Origin: CAVSRC01 sp963762605
GTDB lineage: Bacteria; Pseudomonadota; Alphaproteobacteria; Rhizobiales; Kaistiaceae
NCBI GenBank assembly: GCA_963762605.1
Contig: CAVXLJ010000019.1
Coordinates: 372,001-436,000 of the forward strand
Length of the DNA stretch: 64,000 nucleotides
Direction: 5' to 3'
Position numbers and translations under genes: made by a program. The notes below the pieces were generated by a model. It searched no databases and had not been told where the DNA came from. It worked only from the letters and a program-made list of their open reading frames with translations. Every line of letters begins with the position of its first letter. Position 1 is the first letter of the stretch. This document shows, piece after piece, positions 47,417 through 54,657 of the stretch.

Positions 47417-48188
47417 TTACATAGTGCCTGCCGCAACCGCGTCCGGGTCGAAGCCCTCGAAGGTGATCTGGTCGGTCCAGGCGTGCGCCTTCGCCCGATC
47501 TTCCGGCGTTCGGATCGTCCAGCAGATCAGCGGTATGCCGATATGGCGCAGCATCAGCGGCGCGTTGGCCGGCAGCGCGTCGATGCCGAAGGAGACGAAG
47601 TGCGGCCACACGATCGCCGCGCCGAAGAGGTGGCGGAGCGCGAAGCGCTGCGGCCACGACAGGCGGCCGCTGTCGGGATCTGCGGCGGAAAAATCGTCGG
47701 CGGTCATGCCGCGCGGCAGCGTGGGGGCAAGCCGGCGCATGGCGAGCATCGACATGGGATCGAACGACATGACGGCCGCCGGCCCGGAATAGCCGGTGAG
47801 AATCGGCGCCACCGCCCGTTCCAGCCGCCGGTCGCCGTCCCACCGGCTCTTCAGCTCGATGATCAGCGGCACCCGCCCGTCGACCAGATCGAGCAGGTCC
47901 TCCAGCGTTGGAATGCCGGCATCGCTGTCGCGCAGGCGCACGGCGCGCAGACTCGGCAAGCGTGCATTCGCTCACCGGCCCATCGGTTTCGCTCAGCCGG
48001 TCGAGCGTGTCGTCATGGAAGACCACGACGCGGCCGTCGGCGGTCGGTTGCAGGTCGCATTCGATGGCGAAGTTGTGGGCGATCGCCGCCTCAGCCGCGC
48101 TGAGCGTGTTCTCGATGCGCCCGGCTTTGCGGTCGTGATAGCCACGGTGCGCGATCGGCCGCGCCGTCAGCCAATCGAGTTCCGACAT
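47417..48188 (-). pseudogene. Glycerophosphodiester phosphodiesterase, single-base frameshift
   Basis: The N-terminal frame has the GDPD signature (IAHRGYHDRKAGRIENTL, ECDLQPTADG, FHDDTLDRL) and leaves frame after VSECTLAE. The downstream frame resumes as LRAVRL, IPTLEDLLDLVDGRVPL and IIELKS, and ends at 47417. An extra base near 47951 accounts for it; corrected, the protein is about 256 residues. The enzyme would release glycerol-3-phosphate from deacylated lipids. It follows the RidA gene by 13 bases on the same strand. Confidence 0.88.
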
Positions 48189-48201
48189 CTGGTTGGCCCG
48201 G

Positions 48202-48666
48202 TCAGGCGACCTCGACGATGGCCTCTACCTCGACGGCGACGCCGAGCGGCAGGGTCGCCACGCCCACTGCCGAGCGCGCATGCTTGCCACGCTCGCCGAG
48301 CACCTCGATGAGGAAATCGGAGCAGCCGTTCATCACCCGGTGCGGGTCGGTGAACTCGGGCATCGCGTTGACGAAACCGGTGATCTTGACGATGCGCTTG
48401 ACCTTTTCGAGATCGCCCAGCGCCGCCTTGAGATTGGCCAGGACGTTGATGGCGCAGATGCGGGCGGCCTTCTGGCCCTCCTCGACGCCATGCTCGCGGC
48501 CGAGCTTGCCGACGAACTTTTCGCCACCGGCAAGGATGGAGACCTGGCCGGAAACGAAGAGGAATTGTCCGCTGACAAGCGTCCCGACATAACTGGCGGC
48601 CGGCACCGGCGGCGTCGGCAGGGTCACGCCCAGCGCCGTGAGGCGGGCTTCGGCAGTTTCGGCCAT
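48202..48666 (-). CDS. RidA-family protein
   Basis: The 154-residue YjgF/YER057c/UK114 protein has FVSGQVSI near residue 37, ICAINVLANLKAALGDLEKV in the central helix, and the VGVATLPLGVAVEVEAIVEV strand. In this last region, the deaminating RidA subfamily has an invariant Arg (R105), which is not in the usual place here. It may therefore belong to a Rid4-7-like group with another role. It is the first gene of a pair with the GDPD. Confidence 0.86.
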   Translation of the reverse strand: MAETAEARLTALGVTLPTPPVPAASYVGTLVSGQFLFVSGQVSILAGGEKFVGKLGREHGVEEGQKAARICAINVLANLKAALGDLEKVKRIVKITGFVNAMPEFTDPHRVMNGCSDFLIEVLGERGKHARSAVGVATLPLGVAVEVEAIVEVA

Positions 48667-48750
48667 TGCTTTTCCTTCTCCGTTGTCTTGTTGTGGCCGT
48701 TCTAGTCGCGCAGAATCCCCGGCGACGCAAGAACCTTGGAACGGTGGCTC

Positions 48751-49578
48751 ATGCGAGTGCGGTCGGTCGTCTGGCTTGCCGGTCTGGCCGGCCTCCTGCT
48801 GCTCCCATCCGCGGTGCGCGCCCATACGGCGGAGCTGGCGTCCTATCGGGCGGCCTACGAGCTGAGCGTCGATGACAGCAACAGCGAGGTGGCCGCGTCG
48901 GCGACGGTCAGCGGCCGTATGGCCGTCGAGTTCGTCGGTGCGCGCTGCAGCGGCTACAAGAACAAGATGCGCATCGTTACCGAGGGCGAGGACGCGGACG
49001 GCAATTCGCAGGTCACCGATGCGCGCACCGAGACGCTGGAGACCGACAAGGGGCGTCTGGAGTTCTCCAATCAGACTTACGTCAACGATGGGCTCGTCGA
49101 CGAGTTGGTGGGGGTGGCGACGCGCGGAGCCAATGGCATCGCCGTGGCGCTGACCAAGCCCGGCAAGAAGCGCTTCACGCTCGACCGCAGTGTGCTGTTT
49201 CCCACCGAACAGATGCGACAGGTTCTGGCTGCGGCCGCCGCCGGCAAGCACTTCGTCGCGATGGACGTGTTCGACGGCTCCGAGACCGGCGACATCGTCT
49301 ATGCCACCGCGTCGGTCATCGGCAAGGTCTCGACCGCATCCGACGATTACGGCGACGAGACGCTTGTCGGCGAGGCCGGCTTCGCCGGACTGCCGCACTG
49401 GCCGGTGACGATAAGCTATTTCGACAAGGGCAAGGGCACCGACGACGCGCCGACCTACACCACGTCATTCGTTCTCTATGCCAACGGCATCAGCCGCAAG
49501 TTCAGGATCGACTACGGCAAGTTCGCGCTCACCGGCCACCTGAGCCATCTCGAGATGCTGCCGGCGCCGAAGTGCTGA
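48751..49578 (+). CDS. eipB: EipB (DUF1849) periplasmic envelope-integrity protein
   Basis: The 275-residue protein has a signal peptide (cleavage near residue 24, VRA-H) and the DUF1849 fold opening ASYRAAYELSV. Two conserved cysteines are present, C66 (GARCSGYK) and C275 at the very end, matching the disulfide described in Brucella EipB. That protein is a beta-spiral factor needed for cell-envelope integrity. I start at the ATG 48751 rather than a TTG five codons upstream. DUF1849 is essentially limited to alphaproteobacteria, mainly Hyphomicrobiales. Confidence 0.9.
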   Translation: MRVRSVVWLAGLAGLLLLPSAVRAHTAELASYRAAYELSVDDSNSEVAASATVSGRMAVEFVGARCSGYKNKMRIVTEGEDADGNSQVTDARTETLETDKGRLEFSNQTYVNDGLVDELVGVATRGANGIAVALTKPGKKRFTLDRSVLFPTEQMRQVLAAAAAGKHFVAMDVFDGSETGDIVYATASVIGKVSTASDDYGDETLVGEAGFAGLPHWPVTISYFDKGKGTDDAPTYTTSFVLYANGISRKFRIDYGKFALTGHLSHLEMLPAPKC

Positions 49579-49661
49579 GGGGCTGGAGGTGCGCACGGAG
49601 CGCCATCACCGCAACTGGCGATGGGCCCATGCAGTCTGCCCCCTGCCGCAGCGGCTTCTTC

Positions 49662-50159
49662 CTACCCGCGCGGGTGCGACGCGGCGCTGGCGACCTTGCC
49701 GCTCCTGGCATGGGGAATCGAGCCGCCGACCTGCACGACCGTGCTGTAGAGCGCCTCCTTGCTCACCAGGTCCCAGAGGATGGCGGCGTTCTTCACCGAC
49801 AGCCGCACGCAACCGTGCGAGACGGGCCGGCCAAGCCCGCGGTCACGGGTGCCGTGCACCGCATTGCCCTGGTTCGTGAAAAAGATCGAGAAGGGCATCG
49901 GCGCGTTGTCATATTCCTTGCTGCGATGGTCCTTGTCGCGGCTGAGCGCCCAGAACGTGCCGTTGGGCGTGTCATAGCCGGGTCGTCCGGTCGATACCGG
50001 CCAGACGTAGCGCACGCTGCCGTCAACCGCGACGGTCATGCGCTGGGTGGTCTTGTCGACGCTGATGAGGATGTCGGCACGCGCCGGCTGGCCAAGCGCC
50101 AGCCCGACCAGACAGGCTCCAATCAATGACAGGACGATGCGGCTGGTGTGCACGGGCAT
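49662..50159 (-). CDS. L,D-transpeptidase (YkuD), third copy
   Basis: The 165-residue protein has a signal peptide (ARA-D near residue 28) and a YkuD domain. Its catalytic cysteine is in GLGRPVSHGCVRLS near residue 118, and it has the upstream HGT motif. It ends with a basic tail (SGKVASAASHPRG). It is related to, but clearly diverged from, the pair at 37-38 kb (VSTGRPGYDTPNG, SKEYDNAPMPFSIFF). It would act in periplasmic peptidoglycan crosslinking. Confidence 0.9.
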   Translation of the reverse strand: MPVHTSRIVLSLIGACLVGLALGQPARADILISVDKTTQRMTVAVDGSVRYVWPVSTGRPGYDTPNGTFWALSRDKDHRSKEYDNAPMPFSIFFTNQGNAVHGTRDRGLGRPVSHGCVRLSVKNAAILWDLVSKEALYSTVVQVGGSIPHARSGKVASAASHPRG

Positions 50160-50246
50160 TTCTCCGATTTGTGCCTGGCGCGGGCGCCAACGATTACAAC
50201 CATCATTGGCGGCATTGTCTTCATCTACAATGAACGAGTTCACAAC

Positions 50247-50281
50247 GGCGGGCGTCCCGCAAGGGGAGAGCCGCCTTTTTT
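50247..50281 (+). terminator. Plus-strand intrinsic terminator with no gene upstream
   Basis: A stem of about 9 paired bases with an internal loop (50247-50258 with 50264-50275) precedes six T residues (50276-50281). The flanking genes are both on the minus strand, so this would end an unannotated plus-strand RNA beginning somewhere after 50160. The rest of the 50160-50436 gap holds GC-rich inverted repeats similar to those at 47.25 kb. Confidence 0.55.
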
Positions 50282-50436
50282 GCCATGGCCTCGCCACGCG
50301 CCATCGGTCCCCGGACGCCCTGAGAGCCGTGCAACCGTGCAGGGCAGGGCCGGGGCCGATGCGGCGCGCAGATCCCGGTTCTGCGTCTGGCCGCTGACCT
50401 GTTGCGCCACGCCCGTGCCCGGGACGCGGTCTCCCG

Positions 50437-51744
50437 TTACCCCTGCCGCGGCTTCTTGCCCGTATCGAACACCAGCCCCAGTTCCACCGCCTTGGTGCCG
50501 AATCGCTCGCGGATGGTGTCGACGGCATGCTCGGCCTTGGCGCGCTTGGCGGCGTCCGGATCGAGCAGGTCGCTGGGGTCGGCCAGCCGCGGGTCGGTGA
50601 ACTCCGCCACGCCGATGCCGATCAGGCGGAACCTGGTCTTGCCGTCCGCCTCGCGCGCCAGCAGTTCGGCGCCGGTCTGGAAGATGCGGTCGGCGAGTTG
50701 CGTCGGATCGGCCAGGTGGCGGCTGCGGGTGCGCAGGCGAAAATCGGCGGTCTTCAGCTTGAGCGTCACCACGACTCCGGCCAGCTCCGCCTTCTTCAGC
50801 CGCCGCGACACCTTCTCCGACAGGGCGCGAAGGATCGCCTTCAGTTCGTGCGGGTCGGCGATATCGCTGTCGAAGGTGGTCTCGTTGCTGACGCTCTTGG
50901 TCTCGCCATGCGGCTCCACGCTGCGGCTGTCGTCGCCTTGTGCCAACCGCGCCAGCCTGAGCCCCATGCTGCCGTAGCGCCGGCCAAGCTCGGCCGCGTC
51001 CATGTGCTGCAGCGTGCCGATCAAGTGGATGCCGTCGGCCGCCAGCCGCGCCTGCATGGTTTTCCCCACGCCCCAGATCAGCCCGACCGGCTTGCCCGCC
51101 AGGAAGGTCGTGGCCTCGGCCTCGCCGATCACCGAGAAGCCGCGCGGCTTTTCCAGGTCGGAGGCGATCTTGGCGAGGAACTTGTTGAAGGAAAGGCCGA
51201 TCGACACCGTGATGCCGATGTCGCGCTCGATCTTCTGCTGCAGCCGGGCGAGCGCCAGCGCCGGGGGGCCGTGATGCAGCCGCTCGGTGCCCGCCATGTC
51301 CATGAAGGCCTCGTCGATCGACAGCGGCTCGACCAGTGGCGTCAGCGACTGCATCAACGTGCGCACTTCGCGCCCGACGCGGCTGTATTTCTCGAAATCC
51401 GGGCGGATGACCACCGCCTCCGGGCAGGCTTCCAGCGCCTTGAACATGGGCATGGCGGAGCGCACGCCGCGAATGCGGGCGATGTAGCAGGCGGTCGCCA
51501 CCACGCCGCGCTTGCCCCCGCCGACGATCACCGGCCTGTCGGCAAGTTCCGGGTGGTCGCGCTTCTCGATCGCCGCATAGAATGCGTCGCAGTCGAGGTG
51601 GGCGATGCTCAGGCGGAAGAGTTCCGGGTGGCGCAGCAGGCGGGGCGAGCCGCAGGCGGCGCAACGGGTCGCGCCCGCCGCCGCCGGTGTCAGGCAATCG
51701 CGGCAGAAACCGGGCGTTTCGGCGATTCTTGCGGGGGCCGGCAT
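50437..51744 (-). CDS. dinB: DNA polymerase IV (Y family) with N-terminal zinc-ribbon
   Basis: The 435-residue translesion polymerase has catalytic motifs LDCDAFYA near residue 50 and SIDEAFMDM near residue 144, a helix-hairpin-helix region (GVGKTMQARL), and a C-terminal little-finger domain. The first 45 residues are an extra module with C14, C17, C28 and C31 arranged as a likely zinc ribbon, which E. coli DinB does not have. No C-terminal clamp-binding motif is obvious (tail GKKPRQG). It would copy past damaged bases. Confidence 0.92.
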   Translation of the reverse strand: MPAPARIAETPGFCRDCLTPAAAGATRCAACGSPRLLRHPELFRLSIAHLDCDAFYAAIEKRDHPELADRPVIVGGGKRGVVATACYIARIRGVRSAMPMFKALEACPEAVVIRPDFEKYSRVGREVRTLMQSLTPLVEPLSIDEAFMDMAGTERLHHGPPALALARLQQKIERDIGITVSIGLSFNKFLAKIASDLEKPRGFSVIGEAEATTFLAGKPVGLIWGVGKTMQARLAADGIHLIGTLQHMDAAELGRRYGSMGLRLARLAQGDDSRSVEPHGETKSVSNETTFDSDIADPHELKAILRALSEKVSRRLKKAELAGVVVTLKLKTADFRLRTRSRHLADPTQLADRIFQTGAELLAREADGKTRFRLIGIGVAEFTDPRLADPSDLLDPDAAKRAKAEHAVDTIRERFGTKAVELGLVFDTGKKPRQG

Positions 51745-51890
51745 CGTCTCGTCCGATCGGCTCGACTGGGGCGAGGCTAGCCGGCCGCCCGGCGCCGTTC
51801 AATCGGCGCATGGCAGGCTCCTGTCATTGGCCTTGCCGGTCGGAAAGGCGCTCTGCTAAGACGGCGGAACTTCAACGGATTTTGCCTCTC

Positions 51891-52178
51891 ATGTCGGTCG
51901 ATAAGGACACGGTCAAACGCGTGGCGCATCTCGCCCGCATCGCGGTCAGCGATGCCGAGGCGGAGAAGCTCCAGGACGATCTCAACACCATCCTCGGCTT
52001 CGTCGAGCAGTTGAACGAAGTCGATGTCACCGGCGTCGAGCCGATGACCGCCGTGCTGCCCATGACGATGAAGCTGCGCGACGACGCGGTTACCGACGGC
52101 GCCAAGGCCGATGCGGTCGTTGCCAACGCGCCGGCCCGCGCGGAGCACTTCTACGTGGTCCCCAAGGTGGTCGAATGA
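51891..52178 (+). CDS. gatC: Asp-tRNA(Asn)/Glu-tRNA(Gln) amidotransferase subunit C
   Basis: The 95-residue subunit has the typical VAHLARIAVSDAE opening and the ILGFVEQLNEVDVTGVEPM core, which wraps around GatA and stabilises the GatCAB complex. The ATG at 51891 starts the conserved region. Its stop overlaps the next start (ATGA). Unusually, a GNAT acetyltransferase gene lies between gatC and gatA. Confidence 0.94.
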   Translation: MSVDKDTVKRVAHLARIAVSDAEAEKLQDDLNTILGFVEQLNEVDVTGVEPMTAVLPMTMKLRDDAVTDGAKADAVVANAPARAEHFYVVPKVVE

Positions 52179-52768
52179 AACGCGAAGCGGTTCATTCGAC
52201 CATCCCCCGGCTTGACCGGGGGATCTCCGGCGGCATCGTCGGAGCCGGAGCAGGTCAAGCCACCATCCCCGGGCTTGACCCGGGGATCGCGAGCCGGATT
52301 GTCATCGCGGCCGAGACGCCCTTGCAGGACGAGGTGCGTGGGCTGATCGCCGAGCTGAACGCCGTTCTGCTCGGGCTGACGCCGGCCGAGTTCTGCTACC
52401 ACCTGAAGCCGGAAGAGATGGCCGTGCCGGACGTCACCGTGTTCGTGGCGCGCATTGCCGGGCGCGCCGTCGCCATGGGCGCGCTCCGCCGCTTCGGCGA
52501 CGTCGGCGAGGTCAAGCGCATGTATACCCGGCCGGAGGTTCAGGGGCAGGGCATCGGCGGCCGCATCCTCGACGCCATCGTCGCCACCGCCCGCGCCGAG
52601 GGCATCGGCCGGCTGGTGCTCGAAACCGGCGACCGCCACCCTGCCGCATGGCGCGTCTACGAGCGCGCCGGCTTCAGCCGCTGCGGCCCGGTTCTCGATT
52701 ATCCCGATACGCCGTATTCCGTCTTCTACGAGATGCGGCTGGCCCCCGACCGATTGCAGTCCGCATGA
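52175..52768 (+). CDS. GNAT acetyltransferase with repeat-encoded N-terminal insert
   Basis: From about residue 41 the 197-residue protein is a normal GNAT enzyme: VFVARIAGRAVAMGALR, the acetyl-CoA loop RPEVQGQGIGGRIL, and the WRVYERAGFSRCG C-terminal strand. Residues 9-40 are encoded by two palindromic DNA repeats in frame (IPRLDRGI and IPGLDPGI). The ATG overlaps the gatC stop, and the 3' end overlaps gatA by four bases, so the gene is tightly coupled into the gat operon. The substrate is unknown. Confidence 0.82.
   Translation: MKREAVHSTIPRLDRGISGGIVGAGAGQATIPGLDPGIASRIVIAAETPLQDEVRGLIAELNAVLLGLTPAEFCYHLKPEEMAVPDVTVFVARIAGRAVAMGALRRFGDVGEVKRMYTRPEVQGQGIGGRILDAIVATARAEGIGRLVLETGDRHPAAWRVYERAGFSRCGPVLDYPDTPYSVFYEMRLAPDRLQSA
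52202..52287. repeat. Pair of palindromic elements inside the GNAT gene
   Basis: Two 23-bp palindromes with 9-bp arms and a CTTGA centre, atcccccgg-cttga-ccgggggat (52202-52224) and atccccggg-cttga-cccggggat (52265-52287), are 40 bases apart. This sequence type is a widespread intergenic repeat in alphaproteobacteria. Here both copies lie within a coding frame and are translated. Confidence 0.85.
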
Positions 52769-54249
52769 CCGATCTCACCGCGTTCACCATCGCCGAAATC
52801 CGCGACGGCCTTGCCGCCCGCCGCTTCTCCGCGGTCGAACTGACCCAGGCCTATCTCAAAGCCATGGAAGCGGCGCGTTCGCTCAACGCCTATATCGTCG
52901 AGACGCCGGAGAAGGCGCTGTCGATGGCCGCCGAGAGCGACCTCAGGATCGCGCGCGGCGACGCGCGGCCGCTGGAGGGCGTGCCGCTCGGCATCAAGGA
53001 CCTGTTCTGCACGGAAGGGATCCACAGCCAGGCGGCGAGCCACGTGCTCGACGGCTTCGAGCCGACTTACGAATCGACCGTCACCGCCAATCTTTGGGCC
53101 GACGGCGCGGTCATGCTCGGCAAGCTCAACATGGACGAGTTCGCCATGGGCTCGTCCAACGAGACCTCCTATTACGGCCCGGTGGTCAACCCATGGCGCT
53201 CGACCGGCTCCAACGCGCCGCTGGTGCCGGGCGGCTCGTCGGGCGGTTCGGCCACGGCGGTCTCGGCGCATCTGTGCGCCGGCGCCACCGCCACCGATAC
53301 CGGCGGCTCCATTCGCCAGCCGGCAGCCTTTACAGGAACCGTCGGTATCAAGCCGACCTATGGCCGTTGCTCGCGTTGGGGCATCGTCGCCTTCGCCTCG
53401 TCGCTCGACCAGGCCGGGCCGATCGCGCGCGACGTGCGCGACGCCGCCATCATGCTGAAGTCGATGGCCAGCATCGATGCGAAGGACGCCACCTCCGCCG
53501 ACATGGCCGTTCCGGATTACGAGGCGGCGCTCGGGCAGGGGGTGAAGGGCTTGAGGATCGGCATCCCCAAGGAATACCGCGTCGAGGGCATGCCGGCCGA
53601 AATCGAGACGCTGTGGGAGGAGGGCAAGGCGTGGCTGAAGGACGCCGGCGCCGAAATCGTCGACATCTCCCTGCCGCACACCAAATACGCTTTGCCGGCT
53701 TATTACATCGTTGCGCCCGCCGAAGCCTCGTCCAACCTCGCCCGCTATGACGGCGTGCGCTACGGCCTGCGTGTTCCCGGCGACGACATCATTTCCATGT
53801 ACGAGGCGACGCGCTCGGCCGGCTTCGGCAAGGAGGTCAAGCGCCGCATCCTGATCGGCACCTATGTGCTCTCCGCCGGCTACTACGACGCCTATTATCT
53901 CCGCGCCCAGCGCGTGCGCACGCTCATCAAGCGCGATTTCGAGCAGGCCTTCGCCGACGGCATCGACGCCATCCTGACGCCGGCGACGCCGACCGCGGCC
54001 TTCGGGCTGGAAGCCATGGCGCTGGCCTCGCCGATCGAGATGTACCTCAACGACGTCTTCACGGTGACGGTCAACATGGCCGGCCTGCCGGGCATCTCGG
54101 TGCCGGCGGGGCGCACCGCCGACGGCCTGCCCATGGGCCTGCAGCTCATCGGCCGCCCCTTCGACGAGGCGACGCTCTTCCGTGCCAGCGAAGTGATCGA
54201 GGATGCGGCGGGCCACTTCTCGCCGGAACATTGGTGGGCGACCGCATGA
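52765..54249 (+). CDS. gatA: Asp-tRNA(Asn)/Glu-tRNA(Gln) amidotransferase subunit A
   Basis: The 494-residue amidase-signature enzyme has the Ser-cisSer-Lys triad at K78 (GIKDLF), S158 (GGSSGGSA) and S182 (DTGGSIRQPA). It releases ammonia from glutamine for transamidation of Glu-tRNA(Gln) by GatB. Start and stop both overlap neighbours by four bases (ATGA). In this lineage GatCAB is needed to make Gln-tRNA(Gln), for which a tRNA gene occurs at 7989. Confidence 0.96.
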   Translation: MTDLTAFTIAEIRDGLAARRFSAVELTQAYLKAMEAARSLNAYIVETPEKALSMAAESDLRIARGDARPLEGVPLGIKDLFCTEGIHSQAASHVLDGFEPTYESTVTANLWADGAVMLGKLNMDEFAMGSSNETSYYGPVVNPWRSTGSNAPLVPGGSSGGSATAVSAHLCAGATATDTGGSIRQPAAFTGTVGIKPTYGRCSRWGIVAFASSLDQAGPIARDVRDAAIMLKSMASIDAKDATSADMAVPDYEAALGQGVKGLRIGIPKEYRVEGMPAEIETLWEEGKAWLKDAGAEIVDISLPHTKYALPAYYIVAPAEASSNLARYDGVRYGLRVPGDDIISMYEATRSAGFGKEVKRRILIGTYVLSAGYYDAYYLRAQRVRTLIKRDFEQAFADGIDAILTPATPTAAFGLEAMALASPIEMYLNDVFTVTVNMAGLPGISVPAGRTADGLPMGLQLIGRPFDEATLFRASEVIEDAAGHFSPEHWWATA

Positions 54250-54638
54250 CCCGCCAGAACATTTCCTCCGCCAGCCCTTACGAGCCAGTCATCGGCTTCT
54301 CGCGCGCGGTGCGCATCGGCAATACGATCGCGATCAGCGGCACCGCACCGATCGGAGCCGACGGCAAGACAGCGGGCGTCGGCGACGTTGCGGCGCAGGT
54401 TCGCCGCTGCTGCGCGATTGCCGGCGACGTGCTGGGGAAAGCCGGCGCCAGCCTTTCCGATGTCATCCGCACGCGCATGTATCTCGTCAACGCCGCGGAC
54501 TGGGAGACGGCCGGCCGCGCCCATGGCGAGACCTTTGGCGATATCCGCCCGGCATCGACCATGGTCGTGGTCAAGGCACTGCTCGATCCCGACTGGCTGG
54601 TCGAGATGGAGTTCGACGCGGTCGTGGCGTCCGCGTAG
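54246..54638 (+). CDS. RidA-family protein (Rid7-like)
   Basis: The 130-residue YjgF-fold protein has GNTIAISGTAPIGADG near residue 30 and the IRTRMYLVNAADWE strand near residue 82. It ends with MEFDAVVASA, which lacks the conserved Arg-X-X-V region of canonical RidA. It may be a non-deaminase Rid protein. The ATG overlaps the gatA stop, so it belongs to the gat operon. It is only distantly similar to the RidA at 48202. Confidence 0.84.
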   Translation: MTRQNISSASPYEPVIGFSRAVRIGNTIAISGTAPIGADGKTAGVGDVAAQVRRCCAIAGDVLGKAGASLSDVIRTRMYLVNAADWETAGRAHGETFGDIRPASTMVVVKALLDPDWLVEMEFDAVVASA

Positions 54639-54657
54639 CTCGGGCAGGCGCTGCCCC

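Noticed and set aside
47337..48188. GDPD as one uninterrupted 283-codon frame
   Set aside because: After VSECTLAE this frame loses all family similarity, whereas the neighbouring frame carries it to 47417.
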